Assembly: GCF_016775705.1 (NCBI RefSeq)
Contig: NZ_CP068760.1
Span: 2,976,001-3,040,000, forward strand
Direction: 5' to 3'
Origin: Chryseobacterium cucumeris
GTDB taxonomy: Bacteria > Bacteroidota > Bacteroidia > Flavobacteriales > Weeksellaceae
Length of the DNA: 64,000 bases
The translations under genes were made by a program, and so were the position numbers. Below are positions 42,184 to 52,094 of this stretch, one piece after another (position 1 is the stretch's first letter; every line of letters begins with the position of its first letter). The notes under the pieces were generated by a model. That model saw only the letters and a program-made list of their open reading frames with translations. It had not been told where the DNA came from and searched no databases.

Positions 42184-43473
42184 ATGAAGTATCAAAGAAG
42201 TTCGGCTTTATTTGATGAAGCCTACAAATACATTCCGGGAGGTGTAAACTCTCCGGTAAGAGCATTCAAATCCGTAGGAGGAGTGCCCGTTTTCATGAAA
42301 TCGGCAAAAGGAGCTTACCTTACCGATGCAGATGACAATACTTACATCGATTATATTAACTCATGGGGCCCAGCCATTTTAGGACATACACATCCTGAAG
42401 TATTGGAAGAACTGAAAATACAGGCAGAGAAAGGATTCTCTTTCGGTGCACCTACAGAGCTGGAAACAGAAATTGCAAAATTCATCATTGAAAATGTTCC
42501 TAATATTGACCAGATCAGAATGGTTTCTTCAGGAACAGAAGCATGTATGAGTGCCATAAGACTGGCAAGAGGATATACAGGAAGAGATAAGATTGTAAAA
42601 TTTGAAGGCTGCTATCACGGACATTCAGATTCATTCCTGATCAAAGCAGGAAGCGGCGCCGCTACATTCGGAAATCCAAACTCTCCGGGAGTAACTTCCG
42701 GAACTGCAAAAGATACTTTGCTGGCCCGTTATAATGATTTTGAACAGGTTCAGGATTTATTCCGCCACAATCCGGGAGAAATTGCAGCTGTAATTATAGA
42801 ACCTGTAGCAGGGAATATGGGCTGTGTACTGCCTGAAAACGATTTCTTACAAAACCTGAGAAAGATCTGTGATGAAAACGGTGCTTTGTTAATCTTTGAT
42901 GAAGTAATGACCGGTTTCAGATTAGCTTTCGGAGGTGCACAGGAACTTTTCAATGTAAAAGCAGATTTAGTGACTTACGGAAAGGTAATCGGTGGAGGTC
43001 TTCCGGTAGGAGCTTTCGCAGGAAGAAATGAAATTATGGATCACCTTGCACCAAAAGGAGGGGTATACCAGGCGGGAACATTAAGCGGAAATCCTTTAGC
43101 CATGAGAGCCGGATTAAAAACTCTTCAGCTTATTAAAAATGATCCTGAGTTTTTCAACAGATTGGAGAAAACAACAGAAACATTGGATTTTGAAATAGGG
43201 AAAATTCTGAATGAAAAAGGAATCGCTCACAGAATCAACAGAAAAGGTTCTATGATGTCGGTATTCTTCCATATCAGCAGTGTTTCCAACTTTGATGAGG
43301 CTCAGGAAGCTAACCATTCATTGTTCAATAATTTCTTCCATCAAATGTTGCAGAATGGAGTATATCTTCCGCCAAGTGGTTATGAAACTTACTTCATCAG
43401 TGATGCGATCAAGGATAAAGAAATTGATATGACACTGGAAGCAGTAAGAAAATTTGAATATTCAAATAAATAA
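42184..43473 (+). CDS. hemL: Glutamate-1-semialdehyde 2,1-aminomutase
   Basis: A 429-residue class III aminotransferase. It begins [19 protein letters not shown], has [60 protein letters not shown] and [16 protein letters not shown], and the PLP lysine at 267 in [18 protein letters not shown]. The active-site gate and length are those of HemL, which makes 5-aminolevulinate from glutamate-1-semialdehyde in the C5 heme pathway. No other heme gene is adjacent. Confidence 0.95.
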   Translation: MKYQRSSALFDEAYKYIPGGVNSPVRAFKSVGGVPVFMKSAKGAYLTDADDNTYIDYINSWGPAILGHTHPEVLEELKIQAEKGFSFGAPTELETEIAKFIIENVPNIDQIRMVSSGTEACMSAIRLARGYTGRDKIVKFEGCYHGHSDSFLIKAGSGAATFGNPNSPGVTSGTAKDTLLARYNDFEQVQDLFRHNPGEIAAVIIEPVAGNMGCVLPENDFLQNLRKICDENGALLIFDEVMTGFRLAFGGAQELFNVKADLVTYGKVIGGGLPVGAFAGRNEIMDHLAPKGGVYQAGTLSGNPLAMRAGLKTLQLIKNDPEFFNRLEKTTETLDFEIGKILNEKGIAHRINRKGSMMSVFFHISSVSNFDEAQEANHSLFNNFFHQMLQNGVYLPPSGYETYFISDAIKDKEIDMTLEAVRKFEYSNK

Positions 43474-43483
43474 AAATAAATGA

Positions 43484-43510
43484 AGCCGGATTTTAGATCC
43501 GGTTTTTTTA
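43484..43510 (+). terminator. Terminator of hemL
   Basis: Stem CCGGAT (43486-43491) with ATCCGG (43497-43502), loop TTTAG, then seven T. Confidence 0.75.
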
Positions 43511-43747
43511 TGGAAAAGAAAATTGATTTGATGAGTTTAGATTGAAAAAAATCAACGCAATCTTTGTCACTGCGGTAGAAGAGTAAAAACAGCATAATCT
43601 GGATTTTTATGGAATGACAAGCGTTGTGGGATACTCTTAGTTGTAGTGTAGAAAGATAAACTGAGTATTTCAGCAGGGAATTACCACAAAGTATAAATCA
43701 TACAGATTTTGTAATAAACCATACACCTCATTCAAGGGGCTTCTTTT

Positions 43748-43755
43748 TAATTTTG
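43748..43755 (+). promoter_or_regulatory. Probable -7 element of the first amidohydrolase gene
   Basis: TAATTTTG, a match to TAnnTTTG, 18 bases before the ATG. The same octamer precedes the paralogous gene (46206-46213). No clear -33 box. Confidence 0.4.
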
Positions 43756-43772
43756 TCTTAAATAGATTGGAA

Positions 43773-45104
43773 ATGAAGACCTCAGACAATACCATCTCCC
43801 GTAAAGATTTTATCCGGAATTCAGCGTTGGCTGTAGCGGGATTAACTTTAATACCTAATATCATGACTGCATCGCCTTTCGATGAGAAAAATCTTTCAGC
43901 AAAAGGAAAAATGAACCTTAAGAATGTTCGTTTGGAAACAGGATTTGAATACCAGGATGGGGAAGTGACTTCTACCAAAACGGATCTATTTTATGTTGAA
44001 GTTGAGAACGGAAAAATTATAAAGATTTCACCCAATCAACCTAATGCTAAAGCGGTAGATGCAAAAGGACTGTTGATGCTTCCTGCATTTAAGGATATGC
44101 ACATCCATTTGGATAAAACCTTTTATGGTGATCAATGGCAGGCCGTTAGAAAAAGAACAGGAGGTGTCAAAGGAATGATAGAACTGGAGCAGAAAATGCT
44201 TCCTGAGATGCTGAAGAATTCAACTTTCAAAGCCGAAAAACTGATTGAGTTATTACAGTCTAAGGGAACTTCCTTTGCAAGAAGTCACGTGAATATTGAG
44301 CCCACTTCAAAACTTCAGTCATTAAAAAATCTTCAGAAAGCTTTAGAAAATAAAAAGAAGGGCTTTGGAGCTGAATTGGTAGCCTTCCCACAGCATGGTG
44401 TATTCTATACGGATTCCGTACCTTATCTGAAAGAAGCTGCGAAGATGGACATCGATTTTATTGGTGGAGTAGATCCGTTCAACATTGATGGCGATATTGA
44501 AAAAGTGGTAGACTTTACTGTTCAGCTTGCTTTAGACAATAAAAAAGGAATAGATATTCACTTACACGAAACCGGAGACTCGGGATTGAAAACGGTAGAA
44601 TACCTGATTAAAAAAGTAAACGAAAACCCAGCTCTTAAAGGAAAAACATATGTAAGCCACTGTTTTGTTCTTGGAAAATTAGAAGCCGCAAAACAGGAAG
44701 AAATTGCTGAAAAATTGGGTGATGCACAGATTGGAATTGTTTCTACAATCCCTTTCGGAAGGCTGATTATGCCCATACCAACACTTTACAAGCATAATGT
44801 AACTGTTCTCACAGGAAATGACAGTATTGTGGATCACTGGAATACTTTCGGAACCGGAAGTGTCCTTCAGAAAGCCAATTTAATGGCTCAATTGTATGGA
44901 TATTCAACAGAGTATTTATTATCAAGAAGCTTAAAACTGGCAACTGGAAATATTCTTCCGTTAGATGATAAAGGTACTCAACAATGGCCGAAGTCCGGGG
45001 ATAAAGCAAATTTTGTATTGATCAACGCAAGTTGTTCTGCAGAAGCAGTATCACGAATTTCACACGTGGAGTCTTTAATTCATGAAGGAAACGTTGTTTT
45101 TTAA
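43773..45104 (+). CDS. Amidohydrolase (cytosine deaminase-like) with an export-type N terminus
   Basis: A 443-residue metal-dependent hydrolase. The N terminus SRKDFIRNSALAVAGLTLIP is a Tat-like signal with Arg-Lys instead of Arg-Arg. The enzyme domain has AKGLLMLPAFKDMHIHLDKT (HxH metal site), FARSHVNIEP, DIHLHETGDSG, YVSHCFVLGKLE and LTGNDSIVDHW with the catalytic Asp. This is the cytosine deaminase-like branch of the amidohydrolase superfamily; the substrate is unknown. It is clearly paralogous to the gene at 46233, which lacks the export signal, and an AraC regulator separates them. The true start is ATG 43773 rather than a TTG two codons earlier. Confidence 0.85.
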   Translation: MKTSDNTISRKDFIRNSALAVAGLTLIPNIMTASPFDEKNLSAKGKMNLKNVRLETGFEYQDGEVTSTKTDLFYVEVENGKIIKISPNQPNAKAVDAKGLLMLPAFKDMHIHLDKTFYGDQWQAVRKRTGGVKGMIELEQKMLPEMLKNSTFKAEKLIELLQSKGTSFARSHVNIEPTSKLQSLKNLQKALENKKKGFGAELVAFPQHGVFYTDSVPYLKEAAKMDIDFIGGVDPFNIDGDIEKVVDFTVQLALDNKKGIDIHLHETGDSGLKTVEYLIKKVNENPALKGKTYVSHCFVLGKLEAAKQEEIAEKLGDAQIGIVSTIPFGRLIMPIPTLYKHNVTVLTGNDSIVDHWNTFGTGSVLQKANLMAQLYGYSTEYLLSRSLKLATGNILPLDDKGTQQWPKSGDKANFVLINASCSAEAVSRISHVESLIHEGNVVF

Positions 45105-45307
45105 TGTAGAAAAAAAAGATTAAATAAATTAATATATAATCTAGTTGTGTTTTTTCAACCATAATGGGGATGAAAAGTTTACGAAAAGTTACGAAACGAA
45201 GATGGAAATGAAGATAGCGTGATGCAGATAAAGCTTTTGTTCCTTTTGTGGTTGTTTTAGTTTTTTCTCTCATAAATTTTAGTAATTTTAGGAGAAAATC
45301 AGGCAGA

Positions 45308-46153
45308 GTGGCTTACCATACAGATCATTTTCCTATTTTGGGAATTCAGGAATTTAGTGAGAATCAGCTGAAGGGCTGTAATCTGCTGTTTAATGAACTT
45401 TCCGGAGCGCGCTCCATTGATGATCCGCACAAACATGATTTTTTTATCATCAATCTTTTTGAGAAGGGAGTAGGTTCACATACCATAGATTTTACAGAAT
45501 ATCAGGTTAAAGACCATCAGATTCATCTTGTTTTTCCCGATCAGGTACACCAATGGGTGATTGAAAAAGAAACCATCGGGTATCAGCTGATGATCAGCAG
45601 AGATTGGTTTGAAAGTTTTCTGCCCTCATTACGGTTTTCTGCCTCGTATTACCAGAACCATCCGGTGATCAATCTTTCCAAAGAAGTTTTTGAAACTTTT
45701 CTGTATGAATTTCAGGCTATCCAGAAAGAATTGAGTGGGGAAAAAGTCTTTTGGGAACTGATTCAAAAAAGAAGTGAATTGATCGGTTTGCTGGTGAGTC
45801 AATCTGTGGAAGGCGCTTTTAAAGACTTTGAAATCTATAACTCAAATCCTATTATTTCAAAATTTCTGCATCTTATTGACGAATATTTTAAAACAGAAAG
45901 ATCTGTATCTTTTTATGCCGATAAACTGAATATTTCTGCCAACTACCTGAATATTGTCTGTAAGAAAAACCTCAATGCTTCAGCTTCTTCACTTATTCAG
46001 AACCGCATTTTACTGGAAGCCAAAAGACTGCTGAAAGTTTCCGAAATGTCTGTAAAAGATATTGTTTATGATCTTGGTTTCTATGATCATGCCAGCTTTT
46101 CAAAATTCTTTAAAGCCCAAACGGGAATGACACCTTCCCAGTTTAAAGAATAA
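45308..46153 (+). CDS. AraC-family regulator with N-terminal cupin
   Basis: A 281-residue regulator. The cupin-like ligand domain (DDPHKHDFFIINLFEKGVGS, QIHLVFPDQVHQW) is followed by a C-terminal double HTH (about 185-281) with FYADKLNISANYLNIVCKK, DIVYDLGFYDHASFSKFFKA and the closing TGMTPSQFKE. There is no ATG near the expected N terminus; a GTG at 45308 (VAYHTDHFPILGIQ) gives the normal length, while a GTG at 45248 would add 20 hydrophobic residues. The location between two paralogous amidohydrolase genes, on the same strand, suggests it controls one or both, probably in response to their substrate or product. Confidence 0.8.
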   Translation: MAYHTDHFPILGIQEFSENQLKGCNLLFNELSGARSIDDPHKHDFFIINLFEKGVGSHTIDFTEYQVKDHQIHLVFPDQVHQWVIEKETIGYQLMISRDWFESFLPSLRFSASYYQNHPVINLSKEVFETFLYEFQAIQKELSGEKVFWELIQKRSELIGLLVSQSVEGAFKDFEIYNSNPIISKFLHLIDEYFKTERSVSFYADKLNISANYLNIVCKKNLNASASSLIQNRILLEAKRLLKVSEMSVKDIVYDLGFYDHASFSKFFKAQTGMTPSQFKE

Positions 46154-46205
46154 TCTGTACAAAACAAGACATAATTGATACACCGGTTTTACTCTCAGGC
46201 CGGCT

Positions 46206-46213
46206 TAATTTTG
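46206..46213 (+). promoter_or_regulatory. Probable -7 element of the second amidohydrolase gene
   Basis: TAATTTTG, 19 bases before the ATG; the same octamer and nearly the same distance as for the first paralogue. Confidence 0.4.
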
Positions 46214-46232
46214 TATTGTTAAATTTTAAATC

Positions 46233-47471
46233 ATGAAATTTCCCTATCAATTAACTGCAAAAGGAAACTATTCCCTGAAAAATGTCCGTCTGGAAACGGG
46301 TTTTGAATACGAAAATGAAGAGGTTACCGGAACAAAAACAGGCCTTTTCAGTATTGAAATTGAAGATGGAAAAATAAAAACAGTAAAAGCCAATGATCCG
46401 GCTTCCAATGCAATCGATGCTAAAGGATACCTGATGCTTCCCGCATTCAGGGATATGCACATTCATCTGGATAAAACGTTATATGGTCTTCCATGGCAGG
46501 CCCTTTCTCCGAAAAGAAAAACAGTGAAAGATATGATCGCCTATGAACAGGAAATCATTCCTGAATTGTTGAAGACTTCGGTAAGCAGGGCAGAACAGCT
46601 GATCAGTTTACAACAGCATTACGGAACGCATTTTGTAAGAACGCATTTCAATATTGATCCTACCTCTGGACTGAAATCCCTGGAACATCTTGAGCAGGCT
46701 CTTAATAATAAAAAAGATTCTTTCAAAGCTGAACTGGTGGCCTTCCCGCAGCATGGAGTTTATTATACAGAAACGGCTCCATTGATGAAAGAAGCAGCAC
46801 AGCTTACAAGTGTGGGATTTATTGGCGGATTGGATCCTTTAAGTATTGACGGCAGCATTGAAAAAGTAATGGATTTTACGATTCAGCTGGCTTTAGATTA
46901 CAACAAAGGAATTGATATTCACCTGCACGAAGCAGGAGAATCCGGAATGAAAACAATCAATTATCTGATTGATAAAGCGATGGAAAACCCTGCACTTCAG
47001 GGAAAAACGTTTGTAAGCCATGCATTTGCTTTAGCTCATCTTTCTCCTAAAGAAACTGAACAGATTGCAGAAAGACTGGCTGCCGGAAAAGTAGGAATCG
47101 CTTCTTCCGTACCTTTTAAAGGAAAAGTAATGCCTATTCCAACCCTGAAAAAATACGGAGTAAACGTATTGATTGGAAACGACAATGTACAGGATTACTG
47201 GAGTACGTTCGGTTCCGGAAGTATGCTGCAGAAAGCGAATCTTATTGCTGAACTGTACGGTTATACTACAGAATATGCCCTTTCAAGAGCTTTGCAGTTT
47301 GCGACTCAAGCCATTCTTCCTCTGGACGAAAAAGGAAAGCAGCAATGGCCAAAAGCCGGTGATGAAGCAGCAATTGTTCTGACAGATGCTTCATGCTCTG
47401 CAGAAGCTGTTTCCAGAATGTCTGAAATAAAAGCCCTGATGAATGACGGGAATTTATTTTGGAGAAATTAA
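46233..47471 (+). CDS. Amidohydrolase (cytosine deaminase-like), cytoplasmic paralogue
   Basis: A 412-residue amidohydrolase lacking the export signal: it begins MKFPYQLTAKGNYSLKNVRL. The metal and catalytic motifs match the first paralogue one for one: AFRDMHIHLDKTLYGLPWQA, FVRTHFNIDP, DIHLHEAGESG, FVSHAFALAHL and IGNDNVQDYW. Identity by eye is well over half across the aligned length. Cytosine deaminase-like enzymes act on ring amides or amidines of small heterocycles; the shared DIHLHExGxSG motif does not identify the substrate. It follows the AraC gene by 79 bases with its own -7 box. Confidence 0.85.
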   Translation: MKFPYQLTAKGNYSLKNVRLETGFEYENEEVTGTKTGLFSIEIEDGKIKTVKANDPASNAIDAKGYLMLPAFRDMHIHLDKTLYGLPWQALSPKRKTVKDMIAYEQEIIPELLKTSVSRAEQLISLQQHYGTHFVRTHFNIDPTSGLKSLEHLEQALNNKKDSFKAELVAFPQHGVYYTETAPLMKEAAQLTSVGFIGGLDPLSIDGSIEKVMDFTIQLALDYNKGIDIHLHEAGESGMKTINYLIDKAMENPALQGKTFVSHAFALAHLSPKETEQIAERLAAGKVGIASSVPFKGKVMPIPTLKKYGVNVLIGNDNVQDYWSTFGSGSMLQKANLIAELYGYTTEYALSRALQFATQAILPLDEKGKQQWPKAGDEAAIVLTDASCSAEAVSRMSEIKALMNDGNLFWRN

Positions 47472-47512
47472 TGTGAAGTATATATATTTTTATACACTTG
47501 TTTTTTGTAACT

Positions 47513-47543
47513 GCCATCGGAAGCTTTTCTGGTGGCTTTTTTT
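47513..47543 (+). terminator. Terminator of the second amidohydrolase gene
   Basis: GCCATCGGAA (47513-47522) pairs with TTTCTGGTGGC (47526-47536) through G-T pairs, followed by seven T. Confidence 0.7.
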
Positions 47544-47594
47544 GAATTATGAGTTATGAGTTTCGGGATTCGGGTTTCGGGGTTCTTCTTTATC

Positions 47595-47658
47595 AATAGG
47601 AACGGGCTTTAGCCCGTTTGAATGGAAAAAAATATACCTCAGGCTTTAGCAAAACTTA
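47595..47658. repeat. Dispersed palindromic repeat
   Basis: AATAGGAACGGGCTTTAGCC, where GGGCTTTAGCCC forms a short stem, followed about 30 bases later by CAGGCTTTAGCAAAACTTA. Same design as the copies at 37499 and 38949. Confidence 0.7.
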
Positions 47659-47781
47659 TGAAAGAATATCTGTATTCAAACCCCAAAATTACTGTTCATA
47701 TTCCCTTTATATGTTTTACAATGTGAACATCTATTCATATTCAAAATTCCTACTATTTGTAATATCCCGTAATAACGATAA

Positions 47782-47811
47782 AAAAAGCCCCCGGAAATTA
47801 CTTCCGGAGGC
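47782..47811 (-). terminator. Terminator of the TonB receptor-lipoprotein unit
   Basis: GCCCCCGGAA (47787-47796) pairs with TTCCGGAGGC (47802-47811) with one mismatch, preceded by a run of A that reads as T on the minus strand. Confidence 0.75.
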
Positions 47812-47850
47812 CTCTATTTGAAATTAAATCTAGGTACTTATATGATGATG

Positions 47851-49260
47851 TTATAAGTTAAAGTTAGTCCATCCTGCATACCATGTATCCGTAGCATCTT
47901 TTACAGCACCTCTGTAAGTAACCTGCGTAAACCAGGTTGCTAATTTAGCGTTTGTAAATGCTCCACCTGTTAATAATGGAGAACCTGAAGTAGGGGTAAA
48001 GTTTGGAGTAGTTCCTGCAGGAGCCCAAGCACCGGCAAGTTTTACATCAGCTGTAGAAGCAAGGATGGTGTTTCCTTTAGCATTGAACCATGTAGTAAGG
48101 TCAGCTAAAGTATATGTTGTCGGAGTAGAAGTTGATGGCCCGAATTTTAAAGGAGTTGTAGTTCCGGCCAATATGTTGTTTTCGAAGAATAATTTGTTAC
48201 CAACAATATTGTTATCTGTTGGAGAACCTTTTGTAGCATCGATGAATAAACCAACCGGGAACCCTGTGAATACAGAGTTGAATACAGAGATAGAAGAGTT
48301 TCTTCTGATCTGTAGTGCATTCTGGAATAACGCATTGATTGATCCAGGATTTGCAGAGTTGATTGGCCCGATAATCGTCATGTTAGAGAACGTAGCGGAT
48401 GTCTGAGGGGCTAAAGTAGAACCGTTGGCATCATTATCAGATTCAAATGCATTAGAACCTGAAACGTCTGCTACCTGAGAATCTCTTACTGCGATACCAA
48501 ACTGTACCTTTCCTGAATACCCGTTGTCAGTATCGAAATCGTCATCAAGACCTTTGTAAGAAATAAGGTGAGAACAGTTTACTGTTCCTCCGAACCACTC
48601 AAAACTGTCATCGTTAGCATAAGCAACCTCTACATAATCTACTGTAGTTCCGTTACCTACACCACCGAATGTAAGTCCGTTAACCTCTTTATCTGGTAAA
48701 AATGCATATCCTGCATATTCTATTCTTACATATTTTAATACACCACTGTTGTCCGCAGCGTTGGTTCCGCCATAAAGTCCAAGACCTTCAGAGTTGTTGA
48801 TTCCTCCTTCAATTTCTCCAACTCCGTTTGCACCTCCGAAAGATGCATTGGTAGGAGCATTTCCTAAAATAACTAAACCTGCCCAGTCTCCTCTTTTAGG
48901 ACTTGGTTTTTCTGAAGTGAAAATAATAGGGTTGGCAGCAGTACCTTCTGCCATGATTTTACTTCCTCTTGTAATGATCAAAGCTCCGTTTTTATCAGCT
49001 TCACCTACAATCTTTGTACCTGGCTCGATCGTTAAAGTAGCTCCGTTAGTTACATATACCAGTCCTCTCAGCTTATAGATTTTATTGGCTTTAAGTGTAG
49101 TATTGGAAGTGATTTTTCCTGAAAGAATAAGGTTTTCAGTTTCTCCGTTTCCGTTACCTCCATTTTGAATAATGGTAGGTCCATCTTCTTCTATATTTCT
49201 ACATGCGGTAGTTGATACTAGAGCGCCAAGCATTAAAGAATATAAAACGAACTTTTTCAT
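47851..49260 (-). CDS. Beta-helix-like lipoprotein partnered with a TonB-dependent receptor
   Basis: A 469-residue lipoprotein: KKFVLYSLMLGALVSTTAC puts the lipobox Cys at residue 20. The mature protein has a right-handed beta-helix-like pattern: LRGLVYVTNGATLTIEPGTK, ADKNGALIITRGSKIMAEGT, and NPIIFTSEKPSPKRGDWAGL, VDYVEVAYANDDSFEWFGGT. It ends TDTWYAGWTNFNL. Lipoproteins of this type sit directly downstream of a carboxypeptidase-regulatory TonB receptor in many flavobacteria, as here (44 bases), and probably act as surface partners. The ligand is unknown. Confidence 0.75.
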   Translation of the reverse strand: MKKFVLYSLMLGALVSTTACRNIEEDGPTIIQNGGNGNGETENLILSGKITSNTTLKANKIYKLRGLVYVTNGATLTIEPGTKIVGEADKNGALIITRGSKIMAEGTAANPIIFTSEKPSPKRGDWAGLVILGNAPTNASFGGANGVGEIEGGINNSEGLGLYGGTNAADNSGVLKYVRIEYAGYAFLPDKEVNGLTFGGVGNGTTVDYVEVAYANDDSFEWFGGTVNCSHLISYKGLDDDFDTDNGYSGKVQFGIAVRDSQVADVSGSNAFESDNDANGSTLAPQTSATFSNMTIIGPINSANPGSINALFQNALQIRRNSSISVFNSVFTGFPVGLFIDATKGSPTDNNIVGNKLFFENNILAGTTTPLKFGPSTSTPTTYTLADLTTWFNAKGNTILASTADVKLAGAWAPAGTTPNFTPTSGSPLLTGGAFTNAKLATWFTQVTYRGAVKDATDTWYAGWTNFNL

Positions 49261-49304
49261 GTTATAAAGAATTAAATTATTTATTAGATTATTTGTTGAG
49301 TGAA

Positions 49305-52094
49305 TTAAAAATTGTATCCCAGTGTTAAACTGATATTGGTTCCTGTAAGTCTTTCAATAGCAAGAGCATCTTTGCTGTCATACTTGCCATTGTCGTTCAG
49401 GTCATGGTAGAATTTCGCACGACGGTTCAGGATGTCTGAAACATTCAGCTTGATCTCTCCTTTGTTGCTCCATAATTTTTTAGAAAGCTGGAAATCTAAA
49501 AGAGGTCTTGGTGCTTCCCAGATTGGTGGAACCTGATCGTTTCCTACATAAAGGATTCTTCTTCCGATCATGTTGAACAATAGCGTTGAAGACCATCCTG
49601 ATTTTTCAGTATCATACTGAAGACTTAAATTGACCGTGTATGGAGATTGCCCCTGCATTGGTCTGTCTATGTTAGTCGCTTCGTCTGTTACTCTGTTTTT
49701 AATTAGTGCTACGTTTCCACCCAGCGTAAAGTTTTTAAGAGCGCTTACAAAATCCAGTTTTTTTCTGGCTTCCACTTCCAGTCCGTAAGCATCAGCTTTA
49801 TCTACGTTAAGATAGTTGAAGGTGTTACTCGTTCCTACCCCGGATTGGTTGAAGTATAATTCGATCGGTTTTTTGAAGTTTTTATAGAAACCTGCCACGG
49901 AAATAATTTCCCCGTTTCTTGGGTAGAATTCCCAGCGAAGGTCGGCACTCGTAATTTTGGTTCTTTCGATAGATTTGTTACCGATTACAGTTGCTCCCAG
50001 ATCAAAATCATAATATGCCAAAGGAGAAACTTCTCTAAATTCTGGTCTTACAACAGTTTGTGAACCTGCAAGACGGATATTCATTTTAGGATTTACCTTG
50101 AATGTTAAGTTCACAGCAGGTAAGAAATCTGTAACACGAGTGTTTACAAAACGGTCATCGCTTTTCTTCGTGCTTCCTACCAACTGATCAAAGTTCTCCA
50201 CTCTTAATCCCCAGACAGCTCTTAACCATGGTGTGAAGTTATTGTCAAACTGTAAGTATCCTGCGTTAAGGATGGTGTTGGCAATATATCTGTACTGGTT
50301 TCCTGCAATTTCATCAAATGTGAATCCACCGTTAGTTCCGAAGTTACCAGGATTGAAGATGGTTTCAAAAGGCTGGGAAAGTAATCCCTGATTGAAGTTT
50401 TCAAGCCTTACAGAGAATGGTCTTGAGTTGTATATTCTGTCTTTTACCTGGAATAAATAACCTCCTTTGATCGTTTGTTTTTGTCCAAACATCGTAAACG
50501 TCTTGGAAACATCACCTCCTGCATTATATAAATAGTCGCTTAGGGTGGAGTAGAATACACTTCCTGATTTTTGAGAAAGACCATTAGAAATTAATGCTAA
50601 ATAAGGGCTTCCCGGCATATTCGTATATTGGTTATACTGTAAACGCTGCAGCAAAGGAATGTATTGATCAAGGATTCCGAAACTTCCGTACCAGTTCACG
50701 GTCAATCCGCCAAGTACATCAATTTTATGATTACCGGAAAGGGTAGAGTTATAGAAAGTTGTTTCTTTAAATCCAATTTCCCTTGCCATGATATTGGTAC
50801 CGTTAATCGGATCAAATTCAAAGTCCTTTCCTGTTCTGAAGGACATGTGATTTACCGTATTGTTGGTGATGATATTCTTTAAGGAGATTTTATTATTGTT
50901 GTTCAGCTTTAAAGAAAGGTTCAACATCCCTCCTAAAATAATATCATTGCTGTATTTTTCTGTAAAATAATCGAAGTTGGTATCAGCAAGCTGGTCGTTG
51001 ATAGTAAAGAAACGGTTGGTAGATTCGGTTCTTCTTTTGTTGTTACTATAGTTTAAAACAGCAATTACTCCTAAATCTTTTCCGAATACTTTCGTGTTGA
51101 AACCTCCGTCTAATTGTAAACTTAAGTTTTCAGGATAACCAATGCTGTTGTATCCCAGATTCTTGGTATATCCTTTACCAATCTCTGTTTTTTGTGCTTC
51201 AGTCAGAATACTGAAAGCATTTTTCGCAGGCATATTGGTTGGAAGTTTTCTATAGCCGTCATCAATTCCTAAAAAGTCCCATTTTCCTCCTTTCTGCATA
51301 TGGAATTCCTGTCCCATAGTAGCAGTGTTTCCACCTACACCTACCTGTACATTGAAGAAGTTTTTATTAGGAATATCCTTCGTATTTACCTGAATCAAAG
51401 CACCTCCCCATTCTCCTGTATATTCCGGAATGAACGTTTTGTTGATAACAAGGGTTTCGATAACGTTAGCAGGGAAAAGATCAAAAGAGAAAGTCTTTCT
51501 GTCAGGCTCCGTACTGGATAACTGAATACCGTTCAGCATGGCCTGGTTATAACGGTCTGATAAACCTCTTACTACAATATATTTTCCGTCGAATAAACTC
51601 ACCCCTGAAACTCTTTTCAGAACTTCACCGGTGTTTCTGTCCGGACTTCTTTTAATCGCTTCAACACCGATAACCTGAGAAACTACACCGGCATTCTTTT
51701 GTAAACCGATGGTAGAGGCTATGGTTTCTTTTCTTGCGTTTGATTTTATGACAACTCCCTCAATTTCTTTCTCTTTGGTAGAGGGCTTATCCAGAACGAT
51801 ATCAAGATGGGTGTTACCTTCATTTTTGATAATAACTTCACTGATCTCTTTTCTGTTATACCCGTTGGAACTTACGGTTACAATGTAATTGGTGCCAGGG
51901 GAAAGGTTGATAGAGTAGTATCCGGAAATGTCAGTGGTTACTTCCTGACCATTTACTTTTACCTTTACACCTTCTATTGGAGTATTATCTTTCTCGTCCA
52001 ATACCCTACCTTCCAAAATCTGACTTTGTGCAAAAGCATAGCCAGCAGAAAACAAGGCAAGTAGCATGATGCTCTTGTGGAGTTGTTTTTTCAT
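49305..52094 (-). CDS. TonB-dependent receptor with carboxypeptidase-regulatory-like N-terminal domain
   Basis: A 929-residue receptor. A signal peptide (to about residue 22, AFAQ) precedes a carboxypeptidase D regulatory-like domain (about 25-105: ILEGRVLDEKDNTPIEGVKV, DISGYYSINLSPGTNYIVTV). The plug follows (about 115-260), with VVRGLSDRYNQAMLNGIQLS and FPANVIETLVINKTFIPEYT, then a large beta-barrel ending in Phe (NISLTLGYNF). Length and domain order match Bacteroidota receptors for bulky ligands such as sugars, peptides or phosphorylated compounds. It is transcribed with the beta-helix lipoprotein and diverges from a PhoB/PhoR-like pair 325 bases away, which suggests, but does not show, control by that pair. 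Confidence 0.85.
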   Translation of the reverse strand: MKKQLHKSIMLLALFSAGYAFAQSQILEGRVLDEKDNTPIEGVKVKVNGQEVTTDISGYYSINLSPGTNYIVTVSSNGYNRKEISEVIIKNEGNTHLDIVLDKPSTKEKEIEGVVIKSNARKETIASTIGLQKNAGVVSQVIGVEAIKRSPDRNTGEVLKRVSGVSLFDGKYIVVRGLSDRYNQAMLNGIQLSSTEPDRKTFSFDLFPANVIETLVINKTFIPEYTGEWGGALIQVNTKDIPNKNFFNVQVGVGGNTATMGQEFHMQKGGKWDFLGIDDGYRKLPTNMPAKNAFSILTEAQKTEIGKGYTKNLGYNSIGYPENLSLQLDGGFNTKVFGKDLGVIAVLNYSNNKRRTESTNRFFTINDQLADTNFDYFTEKYSNDIILGGMLNLSLKLNNNNKISLKNIITNNTVNHMSFRTGKDFEFDPINGTNIMAREIGFKETTFYNSTLSGNHKIDVLGGLTVNWYGSFGILDQYIPLLQRLQYNQYTNMPGSPYLALISNGLSQKSGSVFYSTLSDYLYNAGGDVSKTFTMFGQKQTIKGGYLFQVKDRIYNSRPFSVRLENFNQGLLSQPFETIFNPGNFGTNGGFTFDEIAGNQYRYIANTILNAGYLQFDNNFTPWLRAVWGLRVENFDQLVGSTKKSDDRFVNTRVTDFLPAVNLTFKVNPKMNIRLAGSQTVVRPEFREVSPLAYYDFDLGATVIGNKSIERTKITSADLRWEFYPRNGEIISVAGFYKNFKKPIELYFNQSGVGTSNTFNYLNVDKADAYGLEVEARKKLDFVSALKNFTLGGNVALIKNRVTDEATNIDRPMQGQSPYTVNLSLQYDTEKSGWSSTLLFNMIGRRILYVGNDQVPPIWEAPRPLLDFQLSKKLWSNKGEIKLNVSDILNRRAKFYHDLNDNGKYDSKDALAIERLTGTNISLTLGYNF

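Larger units (their letters stand above)
47472..47850. other. 379-base intergenic region with two terminators and repeats
   Basis: No gene seen. It holds a plus-strand terminator (47513-47543), a degenerate TTCGGG tract (47556-47583), a dispersed palindromic repeat (47595-47658) and a minus-strand terminator (47782-47811). Confidence 0.6.

Noticed and set aside
47618..47821. 67-codon frame in the intergenic region after the amidohydrolase
   Set aside because: It is built from the dispersed repeat and a terminator; no recognisable protein features.
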